Source: Pararoseomonas baculiformis (GTDB lineage Bacteria; Pseudomonadota; Alphaproteobacteria; Acetobacterales; Acetobacteraceae). From it: 54,062 nt of DNA. The notes beneath the pieces were generated by a model, which did not search any database, was not told the DNA's origin, and saw only the letters and a program-made list of their open reading frames with translations. A program made the position numbers and the translations under genes. How positions within the stretch are numbered: the stretch's first letter is position 1; the number at the start of each line of letters is the position of its first letter. The stretch is taken from assembly GCF_017813395.1 (NCBI RefSeq), contig NZ_JAGIZB010000028.1, positions 1 to 54,062 on the forward strand. Reading direction: 5' to 3'. This document shows positions 36,202 through 43,856 of the stretch, one piece after another.

Positions 36202-37365
36202 GTGACGAGCCCACCGGCGGCCCGCCCCCTCCAGATGCTCAGCACGAGAGGCAACCAGATCGTCGATGCGTCCGGCAGGCCCGTGCGGCTGAAGGCGGTC
36301 AGCTGGTTCGGCGCGGAACTCCCCTACAAGGCCCCGCAAGGTCTGTGGCAGGAAGGCTATGCCGGGCTGCTCGACAGGATCCGGCAATGGGGCTTCAACT
36401 GCATCCGCCTGCCCTTTGCCTCCAGCATCACAAGCGACCCGCCGACCGGCTATATCGACCCGGTCCGCAACCCCGACCTGTTTCTCCGCTCATCCCTGGC
36501 CGTTCTCGACCGGATCATCGATGCCGCGGGCGAGCGGGGCCTCTGCGTGGTGCTCGACCTGCATATCCACCAGGCCGGGAACGAACGCGATGGCGCGCCC
36601 GTGGCGGGGCGCCACACGCTGCGCAGCCTGGTGGGCACATGGCAGTTCATGGCCCGCCGCTACGGCTCGCGCCCCAACGTGATCGGCGCCGATGTGTTCA
36701 ACGAGCCCTACGCGGTGAAATGGCCCGAATGGAAGCGGATCTGCGAGACCGTGGGCAATGCGGTCCACGGCAATGCGCCGCACTGGCTCATCTTCGTGGA
36801 GGGCTGCGACGCGGCAGCCGGATTCTGGGCCGGCGGCAACCTGACCGAGGCGGGCGCGAATCCCGTCGTGCTGAACCAGCCCCGAAAACTGGTCTACAGC
36901 CCGCATGAGTACGGGCATTCCGTCCACCTGATGGACTGGCTCCAGCGCTCCGGCCATCCGGTGCCGGCCTGGCCGCGCAGCCTCTTCGCGCGCTTCCGTT
37001 CCTCCTGGGGCTACCTTTTTGAGCAGGACATCGCGCCGATCTGGGTGGGCGAGTTCGGCGGGCATTTCGGCATGGATGGCGCGGGCAGGCCCGGACGACC
37101 CCATGGGGGCGAGGAGCGGCAGTGGCTTCAGGCCCTGGCCAGCTACCTGAACGGCGACTTCAACGGGGATGGCCGGCGCGATCTCGCCCCGGGGAAGGAG
37201 GGCATGAGCTTCGCCTATTGGTGCCTCAATCCCACCAGCGGGGATACGGGAGGCCTGCTGCAGGATGACTGGACCACGGCCCAGGCCGCGAAGCTCGAGG
37301 CGCTGGCCCCGCTGCTCCGGGACGGAGGAAATGCAGTCGTGGACAGCACACGCGGCAGCGATTAG
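36202..37365 (+). CDS. Glycoside hydrolase family 5 (cellulase-like)
   Basis: This encodes 387 residues with a (beta/alpha)8 glycosidase. WFGAELPYKAPQGLW begins the fold, GADVFNEPYAVKW carries the acid/base (Glu168), and IWVGEFGGHFG carries the nucleophile (Glu284). A loop NGDFNGDGRRDLAPG could bind calcium. It starts at GTG with an AGAGGA ribosome site. No signal peptide is visible, which is unusual for an enzyme expected to act on secreted polymer. It probably trims or remodels the polysaccharide of this locus. Confidence 0.88.
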   Translation: MTSPPAARPLQMLSTRGNQIVDASGRPVRLKAVSWFGAELPYKAPQGLWQEGYAGLLDRIRQWGFNCIRLPFASSITSDPPTGYIDPVRNPDLFLRSSLAVLDRIIDAAGERGLCVVLDLHIHQAGNERDGAPVAGRHTLRSLVGTWQFMARRYGSRPNVIGADVFNEPYAVKWPEWKRICETVGNAVHGNAPHWLIFVEGCDAAAGFWAGGNLTEAGANPVVLNQPRKLVYSPHEYGHSVHLMDWLQRSGHPVPAWPRSLFARFRSSWGYLFEQDIAPIWVGEFGGHFGMDGAGRPGRPHGGEERQWLQALASYLNGDFNGDGRRDLAPGKEGMSFAYWCLNPTSGDTGGLLQDDWTTAQAAKLEALAPLLRDGGNAVVDSTRGSD

Positions 37366-37485
37366 CCTCAAAACGCGGGGAACTGGGTAACACATTGAAG
37401 GTTCTGCAAATATTCCTGGCGCGGCGGCTCGCCGGATACGAGGCCGTGGCCCTGCGCCTGCAGCGCGCCGGATGCGGTGCCCCGC

Positions 37486-39684
37486 ATGAGTGACTCCGGA
37501 GCCATCCTGGCGCCCCGGGACATGGCCGTAGCGCGCTACGCTGACCGGCGGGCCGACGACCACGGCGCCTTGAGCCGCGAGGTCGTGCAGGACGCTCCCG
37601 CCTATGGGGCGCCGGCACCCGGCTTCCGGCTGAAGGACCTGGTCACCACCTTCTTTCTGCGCTGGCGCCTGCTGCTGGTGGCCTTGCTGATACCGGCGCT
37701 GCTGGGCTTCGCCGTGGGGCCGCTCCTGCAGACGCGTTACACGGCCTATGGCTCGATCGTGGTGCTGACCAGCCGCGACTGGGCCGGTGCCGCCGACATC
37801 TCCGGCTTTGGCCCCACCGTCATCTCGGTGGAGATGCTGAAGGTGGTCCGGTCTGAGGTCGAGATCATGCAGAGCCAGGAGGTCGCGCGACGCGTCCTGC
37901 TGCGGCTGGGCGTGAGCCGCGTCTTCCCCGGTATGCGCGAGGCGGGGTCCGAAGCTGGGGCGGCCGAGGACCAGCTCGCCCTGGCCGTCGAGCAGTTCCA
38001 GCGCTCACTGCGCGTGGAAACCGACACCAACAGCAACATCATCCGGGCCCGCTTCACCCATACGGACCGGCAGACCGCCATCGCGGCCCTCTCCGCCCTG
38101 CTCGACAGTTACTACGAGCGTCGGGCCGAGGTTTTCTCCGATGAGAATGCCCGCATCCTTGTTTCCGAGCTGAACCGCTACACCCAGCGCCTGCGCTCCA
38201 TCGAGGCGGCGATCCAGGCCGTGAAGGAGAAGTTCAACGTCCTGGACATCACCCAGGAAGTGAACCTCACCACGCAGCGGGTCGATTCCCTGATCCAGCG
38301 AGAGGAGCGGGTGCAGGAGCAGCGCGCAACCGCCGAGGCGCAGCTTCGCGCCGCCCAGGCGCAGCTTGCCGCCCAGCCCGTCCGCGTCTTCGCCTCGCAG
38401 GAGGCGACGAATCTCGCCCCCAATGACGAGACCCGGAACGTGCTGTCGCGCCTCATGCTGGAACGCCGGCACATGGCCGCCCAGTACCGGTCCGATTATC
38501 CCGGCCTGCGCGAGCTGGACGAGCGGATCGCCGCCGCCCGCAACGCGGCGCGCGACGCCCAGCGTTCCACCTTCTCCACCACGCGGGAGGTGCGGAACCC
38601 CGCCGTCGAGCTGCTGAACGGCCGCGTCGTGACCTTGCAGGTCGAGACAGCCGCCCTGCAGCGCCAGATCGAGGAGCTTGAGCGCCAGCGTACCCAGGCC
38701 GAGATCCGCGCCGCCGATCTGCGCGACGCGGAAAGCCAGCTGCGCGACCTGAACCGGCAGCGCGAGGCCACGGAGGCCATCCTCCGCCAGTTCTCCACCC
38801 GCGAGGCGGGCGCGCGGGCCGAGGAGGAAGCGCGGCGGGACCGCGCGCCCAATGTGCAGACCCTCGAAGCCCCGAGCGCCCCCGTCAACGGCCGCAGCGC
38901 CCGCCTGCTCGCCGCGGCGGGGGGCATCGCCGGCGGCGGAGCGCTGATGTGCGGCCTGGCCCTGCTGCTGACGCTCACCCGCCGCAGCTTCGCCACCCAG
39001 GAGGAAGCGGCGCGCGGTCTCAGCCTTTCACCGCTGGCCGGGTTCGGCGATCTGCACAAGGCGGCGAACGACCTCAAGGAAATGCCCGCAGTCGCCGATC
39101 TCGCGGCCTTGCTGCTCGATACGCGCAGGGATGGGCGACGCCCCTGCGTCATCCAGTTCATCTCCGGCGGAAAGGATGACCGGCGTGGGGAATTGGTGCG
39201 CAGCCTCGCCGTGGAGCTCGCACGGCGCCGTTCGGCCGACACGCTGATCATCGATCTTCAGACGGATGGGCGCGGCCATCTGGCCGCCCTGGGGTCCCGC
39301 CCGCTGGATGTGGAGCGGATACCCGGCCATGTCCTGACCTTCAGCACGGTGGTGCCGAATCTCTGGGTCTCCTTCGAGGCGCAGGATTCGCACCTCACCG
39401 ATCCCCATGTCGGCCGGGCGGAAACGGCGGGTCTCATCCGGCAGCTGCGTTCCGCCTTCGACGTGGTGCTGGTGATCGGCCCCGATGAGGATGAGAGCTA
39501 CCCGATGCGCCGCCTCACCGGACTGGTCGATCTCAACCTCCTCGTGGTGCGGGCGGAGGAGACGCGGGGCGACCGGGCACGCCGTATGCGGGACTGGGTG
39601 CTGGGTTCCGGTGGCGCCCTGCTCGGCTTCGTCCTCACCGGCGAGCGTCGCGTGATGCCCCGCCGAATTGCGGAGATGATCTGA
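37486..39684 (+). CDS. Wzc/GumC-like chain-length protein with degenerate kinase domain
   Basis: This encodes 732 residues. A membrane helix at about 56-80 is followed by a Wzz-type periplasmic part with a long coiled coil (roughly 215-460), a second helix at 475-498 and a C-terminal cytoplasmic domain like that of bacterial tyrosine kinases. In that domain the Walker A position reads SGGKDDRRGELVRSL, with no GKS/T, the A' motif is LIIDLQTDGRG, and the Walker B position is VVLVIGPDEDES. There is no terminal tyrosine cluster. It should set polymer length or export but is unlikely to phosphorylate. The ATG at 37486 is preferred to a GTG nine bases upstream. Confidence 0.88.
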   Translation: MSDSGAILAPRDMAVARYADRRADDHGALSREVVQDAPAYGAPAPGFRLKDLVTTFFLRWRLLLVALLIPALLGFAVGPLLQTRYTAYGSIVVLTSRDWAGAADISGFGPTVISVEMLKVVRSEVEIMQSQEVARRVLLRLGVSRVFPGMREAGSEAGAAEDQLALAVEQFQRSLRVETDTNSNIIRARFTHTDRQTAIAALSALLDSYYERRAEVFSDENARILVSELNRYTQRLRSIEAAIQAVKEKFNVLDITQEVNLTTQRVDSLIQREERVQEQRATAEAQLRAAQAQLAAQPVRVFASQEATNLAPNDETRNVLSRLMLERRHMAAQYRSDYPGLRELDERIAAARNAARDAQRSTFSTTREVRNPAVELLNGRVVTLQVETAALQRQIEELERQRTQAEIRAADLRDAESQLRDLNRQREATEAILRQFSTREAGARAEEEARRDRAPNVQTLEAPSAPVNGRSARLLAAAGGIAGGGALMCGLALLLTLTRRSFATQEEAARGLSLSPLAGFGDLHKAANDLKEMPAVADLAALLLDTRRDGRRPCVIQFISGGKDDRRGELVRSLAVELARRRSADTLIIDLQTDGRGHLAALGSRPLDVERIPGHVLTFSTVVPNLWVSFEAQDSHLTDPHVGRAETAGLIRQLRSAFDVVLVIGPDEDESYPMRRLTGLVDLNLLVVRAEETRGDRARRMRDWVLGSGGALLGFVLTGERRVMPRRIAEMI

Positions 39685-39949
39685 GCCGCGGCCCGGATGT
39701 GTAGGCCGGGTGGCGTTCGATGGGGCGGGCTGGACGGGGCGGCGCGATGCGATACACCGGCTCTGGCGCCCGTCACGGCCCACTGTTCAGCGAAGGGTTG
39801 GGGCAGGTCAGGACCGCTGGAGCGACGAGGGCCATGCATGATCCCCCGATGGGTGGCGCACCCCGTGCCCGGCCAGCCGGTCTTTTCGCCTCCGCTGGGC
39901 CCGCACGGCTGAGCTGCCCCATGATTCCACCTATCCGGCTGATGGTTCG

Positions 39950-40678
39950 ATGCGCCTGATCCTTGCCTTCCTCCTGCTCGCTGCCTGCGCCCCGGGCACC
40001 GACAATTTCAGCACGACCCAGGCTATACGGGTGCAGGAGCGTCTGCCCGAGGGCTTCGCCGCCTGGACCGACGAGCCCGCGCCCTACCGTTTCGGCCCGG
40101 GCGACCGGGTCCGGGTTCAGTTCCTGCTCACGCCCGAGGTAAACGAGACGGCGCTGGTGGCGCCGGACGGGACCATCTCGCTGCGCGTCGCCGGGCGCGT
40201 GCAGGCCAGCGGCCTCACCACCGGGGAGCTGGAGCGGGCGGTGGCCCAGGCCTCGCTCCGCACCCTGACAAACCCCATTGTCACCGCCGGTCTCGATGAG
40301 GCCGGGGCCTCGGTGGCCTATGTGGGCGGATCAGTGCGGCGGGCCGGTTCCTATCCGCTGACCGGGCGGCGCGGGATCGCAGAGGTGGTCGCACTGGCTG
40401 GCGGGCTCGAGGATGCTGCACGCATGGACCAGATCGTCCTGATCCGGCGCTCCCCGAATGACCGCCCCATGCTGCGCACGGTGAACCTGCAGGCCTTCAT
40501 CTCCGGCGCCGATGCGGGCGGGGATGTGCCGCTGGTCGCAGGCGACATTGTCTATGTGCCGCGGTCCCGTATCGGTGAGGTCGGGCTGTGGGTGGACCAG
40601 GCGATCAATCGGATCATCCCGTTCTCGCGGTCCTTCTCCTACGCGCTGAACCGCAACACGCCGGGTAACCTCTTCTGA
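39950..40678 (+). CDS. Wza-like polysaccharide export lipoprotein
   Basis: This encodes 242 residues. A lipobox LLLAACAP places the lipidated Cys at 13. The export domain follows (YRFGPGDRVRVQFLLTPE, APDGTISLRVAGRVQASGLT), then an SLBB-type domain (AYVGGSVRRAGSYPLTGRRG). It would form the outer-membrane secretion channel with the Wzc-like protein. It is shorter than E. coli Wza (about 380), with one SLBB repeat. The stop overlaps the next start by one base. Confidence 0.92.
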   Translation: MRLILAFLLLAACAPGTDNFSTTQAIRVQERLPEGFAAWTDEPAPYRFGPGDRVRVQFLLTPEVNETALVAPDGTISLRVAGRVQASGLTTGELERAVAQASLRTLTNPIVTAGLDEAGASVAYVGGSVRRAGSYPLTGRRGIAEVVALAGGLEDAARMDQIVLIRRSPNDRPMLRTVNLQAFISGADAGGDVPLVAGDIVYVPRSRIGEVGLWVDQAINRIIPFSRSFSYALNRNTPGNLF

Positions 40679-41430
40679 TGCCGCCCGAGATCCGGCTCCT
40701 CGGCCGTGCCGCCGTCACCCCCCTCGGCCTGGCCGAGGCGACCGAGGCGATCGCCGCGCGCGACCCCGCGCTCCCCTTCGCTTATGTCGTGTCGGTGAAC
40801 GCGCAGATCCTGCTGATCGCCGAGGACCCGGCGACCGGGCTCCGCGCCGCGCATGAGGAAGCGTGGCTCCGGCTGAACGACAGCGGGATCCTCCTCCGCC
40901 TGCATCGCTGGGCCCTTGGGGAAACGGCGCCCGTGGCCGCTGGCAGCGATCTCTGCCTCACCCTGCTGGCCAGCGTGATCCGGCCGGACGACCCGATCAC
41001 CATCATCGGCGGCGGCCCGCAGATCGCCGCCGCGCTGCGGGAGCGGCACGGGCTGCGCCGGATCGCGCAGCACGAACCCCCCATGGGCTATATCGACAAG
41101 CCCGAGGCCCGCGAGGCGGCGATCCGCTTCATCGAGGAGAACCCGGCCCGCTTCACCTTCGTCGCGACCGGCGCGCCGCGCTCGGAGCGCCTGATGCAGG
41201 CCGTGGCGCGGCGCGGGAAGGCGACGGGAGTGGGGCTGGCCGTCGGCAGCGGCCTGCTTTTCGCGGTGGACCTCACCCCGCGCGCGCCGGTTTGGATGCG
41301 CCGCAAAGGCCTGGAATGGCTTCACCGCGCCTGGACCGAGCCGGCGCGGCTGGGCCGGCGCTACGCGGCCGATCTTCTGCCCCTGCTTCGCCTGGCCATC
41401 GCCGCGCGCCGGGGGAACGGCCGGGCCTGA
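40678..41430 (+). CDS. WecG/TagA/CpsF-family glycosyltransferase
   Basis: This encodes 250 residues in the GT26 family. SVNAQILLIAEDP and LNDSGILLRL correspond to the T/NxN and D-G motifs, followed by ITIIGGGPQIAAALRER and RFTFVATGAPRSERLM. The C-terminal segment VWMRRKGLEWLHRAWTEPARL is the conserved RAPxWxxxxGLEWLxR signature. It adds a sugar to a lipid-linked intermediate at the inner membrane. It is co-transcribed with the Wza-like gene. Confidence 0.92.
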   Translation: MPPEIRLLGRAAVTPLGLAEATEAIAARDPALPFAYVVSVNAQILLIAEDPATGLRAAHEEAWLRLNDSGILLRLHRWALGETAPVAAGSDLCLTLLASVIRPDDPITIIGGGPQIAAALRERHGLRRIAQHEPPMGYIDKPEAREAAIRFIEENPARFTFVATGAPRSERLMQAVARRGKATGVGLAVGSGLLFAVDLTPRAPVWMRRKGLEWLHRAWTEPARLGRRYAADLLPLLRLAIAARRGNGRA

Positions 41431-41551
41431 GGCTGCGCGCGCGCCCCGGCCCGTTTCCTCCATCCTTCGAGGCCTCACATTCGGCGGAACGGGTGGACGC
41501 CTCCTCCCACCCTGGTCCAGGCTAGGGGCAAGCAGAAGAATGGAGGAAACG

Positions 41552-42523
41552 ATGCTGCACCGGCGCTCCCTGATCGGGGGCCTGGGCGCTGCGGCCCTGG
41601 CCCGCCCCGGCATGGCCCAGGAAGCCTATCCGTCGCGTCCCATCAACATGCTCATCGGCTTCGCCCCGGGGGGCGGCACGGATATCGTCGTGCGGATGCT
41701 CTCGCCGCATCTGCAGCAGGAACTGGGACAGCCGGTCACGGTCGAGAACCGGCCGGGCGCGAGCGGAACCCTGGCCGCGTCAGCGGTGGCGCGATCGAGG
41801 CCGGATGGCTACACCCTGCTGACGGGAACGGTGAGCTCGCAATGCACCGTCGCCCCCCTGATGCGCCCGCCGCCCTATGACCAGCTGCGCGACTTCACGC
41901 CCATCATGCTGGTGGGCACGCTGCCGCTGGTCATGGTGGTGCGGGCGGACAGCCCCGCGCAGGACGTGGCAGGGCTGAAGCGGCTGGCCCAGGAAAAGCC
42001 CGGCGGGCTGAACTACGGCACTTCCGGGGTGGGCAGCCAGCAGCATCTGTCCAGCGAGCTTCTCTCGCGCCGGGCGGATATGCGGATGACCCATGTGCCC
42101 TATCGCGGCACGGGCCAGTCCGTGAACGCGCTGCTGGCCGGGGATGTGGACGTGAACATCGACACCCTGGCCACCTACCTGCCCCATATCCGGGCGGGGC
42201 GGATGCGCGCCCTGGCCACCACCCTTCCGAGCCGCGCGACTGCCCTGCCGGATGTGCCGACGGTCGCGGAGCAGGGGTATCCGGGCTACGACATGTCCGT
42301 CTGGTACATGGTGCTCGGGCCGGCCGGACTTCCCGCCGACATCGTGCGGCGCTGGGAGACGGCGCTAAGCCGCGTGATCGGCAGCCCGGAGATCAACCGG
42401 CGCCTTGTCGACGCCGGCTATATCCCTGGCGGCGGAACGGCCGAGGAGGCGGCGGCGCTGGTGCGGCGCGATGCCGAGAGGCTGGGCCGGGTGGTGCAGG
42501 AGGCCGGGATACGCCTCGAATAG
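41552..42523 (+). CDS. Bug-family tripartite tricarboxylate transporter receptor
   Basis: This encodes 323 residues. A signal sequence (LHRRSLIGGLGAAALA, cleavage near GMAQ) is followed by MLIGFAPGGGTDIVVR, ENRPGASGTLAASAVA, RPDGYTLLTG and PYRGTGQSVNALLAG. The ATG at 41552 has a GGAGGAAAC ribosome site and is preferred to one four codons upstream. It stands alone with no permease and no metabolic partner, so the ligand is unknown. Confidence 0.92.
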   Translation: MLHRRSLIGGLGAAALARPGMAQEAYPSRPINMLIGFAPGGGTDIVVRMLSPHLQQELGQPVTVENRPGASGTLAASAVARSRPDGYTLLTGTVSSQCTVAPLMRPPPYDQLRDFTPIMLVGTLPLVMVVRADSPAQDVAGLKRLAQEKPGGLNYGTSGVGSQQHLSSELLSRRADMRMTHVPYRGTGQSVNALLAGDVDVNIDTLATYLPHIRAGRMRALATTLPSRATALPDVPTVAEQGYPGYDMSVWYMVLGPAGLPADIVRRWETALSRVIGSPEINRRLVDAGYIPGGGTAEEAAALVRRDAERLGRVVQEAGIRLE

Positions 42524-42588
42524 CCGTCCGCGCGAGCCAGACTGCGGCATCACGCGCTTCGGTTGTTTCGGTCCGGCGCGGAGGAGCC

Positions 42589-42594
42589 TATAAT
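42589..42594 (+). promoter_or_regulatory. Candidate -10 element upstream of the TRAP binding protein
   Basis: TATAAT lies 63 bases upstream of the start of the binding-protein gene in a GC-rich context. The best -35 candidate is TTCGGT (42567-42572, 16-base spacer); TTGTTT (42563-42568) would give 20 bases. It would drive the binding-protein/kinase pair. Confidence 0.4.
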
Positions 42595-42657
42595 CAGATT
42601 TTCGGGAGGCGGCCCACATCACTGCGGGCCGCGTTCCTCCGTCGCCGGAGTGGTCGC

Positions 42658-43854
42658 ATGGAAGTGTTGCCGGATCTGTTTGCACTGGCTCGGCAAGGCT
42701 TTCGTGGCTTGCGCAGGTTCGTCCCACAGGCAGTTCTGGGATTAGGGTTGGCCTGCGGCATCCCGGCGAACGGCCAGGCGCCCCCCGCCCAGACATCTCC
42801 TGCCCAGGGCACTCAGGCCCAAAATCCTGCTGTTCCGACCGCCGAGACGCCGCTCCGCCTGCAGGTGGTCGGCGGACTCGCCGGGGTGAGCCAGTACACG
42901 AAGCTGGAGCAGCCCTTCTGGACGCGCCGCCTGCCGGAGGTAACGGAGGGGCGGCTAACCGCCGACATCTCCCCCTATGACCGGAGCGGCATCCGTGGGC
43001 AGGAGGCTCTCCGCCTGCTGCGCCTGGGCGTCACCCCGTTCAGCACCGCCCTGCTTGGCGTCGTCGCGGCAGAGGAGCCGGAGCTGTCCGCGCTGGAGCT
43101 GCCGGGGGTTTCGCCCGACATGGCGACGCTGCGCCGCGTGATCGGGATGAACCGGCCCTGGCTCGAATCCATGCTCCGCGAGAGGCACGACACGGAACTC
43201 CTGGCCGTCTATGTCTACCCGGCCCAGGTCTTCTTCTGCGCACGGCCTTTCCAGAGCCTGCTGGATCTGCGCGGCCGGAAGATCCGTACCTCCGCCATCG
43301 CCCAATCCGAATGGGTTTCGGCCGTCGGAGCCGTCCCCGTCGTGATTCCCTTTGCTGATATCGTGCCCTCCATCCGGGGCGGGGTGGTGGAATGCGCCAT
43401 CACCGGCACCCTGTCGGGCTGGCAGATCGGGCTGAACGAGGTCACGACCCATGTGCACGCCATGGCGCTCACCTGGGGCGTTTCGCTGTTCGGCGCGAAT
43501 CGCCGCGCCTGGGAGGCGCTGCCAGATGACCTGCGCGGGATCCTCCGGAGCGAGCTGGCCGATCTGGAACAACGGATCTGGGATGCGGCCGAAGCCGAGA
43601 CCGGGCTCGGGCTGGCCTGCAACACCGGCCAGCCCGAATGCCCGCCGGAGCAGATGATGGGGCCGAACGGGCCTCGCTCCCGCGGCCGCATGACCCTGGT
43701 CCGCGTCACCCCTGAGGACGACGCCCTGCGTCGCCGGCTGGTGCGGGAGGTCATCCTCCCCCGCTGGGCCGATCGCTGCGGCCCGTCCTGTGCCGAGGAT
43801 TGGAACCAGCGGGCTGGCGAGCAGCTGGGCGTGGCGGTGCCGGTGGTCCGCTAG
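42658..43854 (+). CDS. TRAP-type (DctP-like) solute-binding protein
   Basis: This encodes 398 residues. The N-terminal 40 residues form a hydrophobic export signal followed by a Pro/Gln/Ala-rich linker. The DctP fold is evident in LLDLRGRKIRTSAIAQSEWV, VVIPFADIVPSIRGGVVEC and ITGTLSGWQIGLNEV, which include the conserved Arg that binds carboxylates (IRTSAIAQ). Paired cysteines (CNTGQPEC, CGPSC) suggest disulfides. No TRAP permease gene (dctQ or dctM) is in the region. A hybrid histidine kinase starts two bases after the stop. Confidence 0.88.
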   Translation: MEVLPDLFALARQGFRGLRRFVPQAVLGLGLACGIPANGQAPPAQTSPAQGTQAQNPAVPTAETPLRLQVVGGLAGVSQYTKLEQPFWTRRLPEVTEGRLTADISPYDRSGIRGQEALRLLRLGVTPFSTALLGVVAAEEPELSALELPGVSPDMATLRRVIGMNRPWLESMLRERHDTELLAVYVYPAQVFFCARPFQSLLDLRGRKIRTSAIAQSEWVSAVGAVPVVIPFADIVPSIRGGVVECAITGTLSGWQIGLNEVTTHVHAMALTWGVSLFGANRRAWEALPDDLRGILRSELADLEQRIWDAAEAETGLGLACNTGQPECPPEQMMGPNGPRSRGRMTLVRVTPEDDALRRRLVREVILPRWADRCGPSCAEDWNQRAGEQLGVAVPVVR

Positions 43855-43856
43855 GC

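Noticed and set aside
35014-37563. Minus-strand frames opposite the GH5 and Wzc-like genes
   Set aside because: They are typical high-GC shadow frames with no motifs, while the plus strand has clear catalytic signatures.
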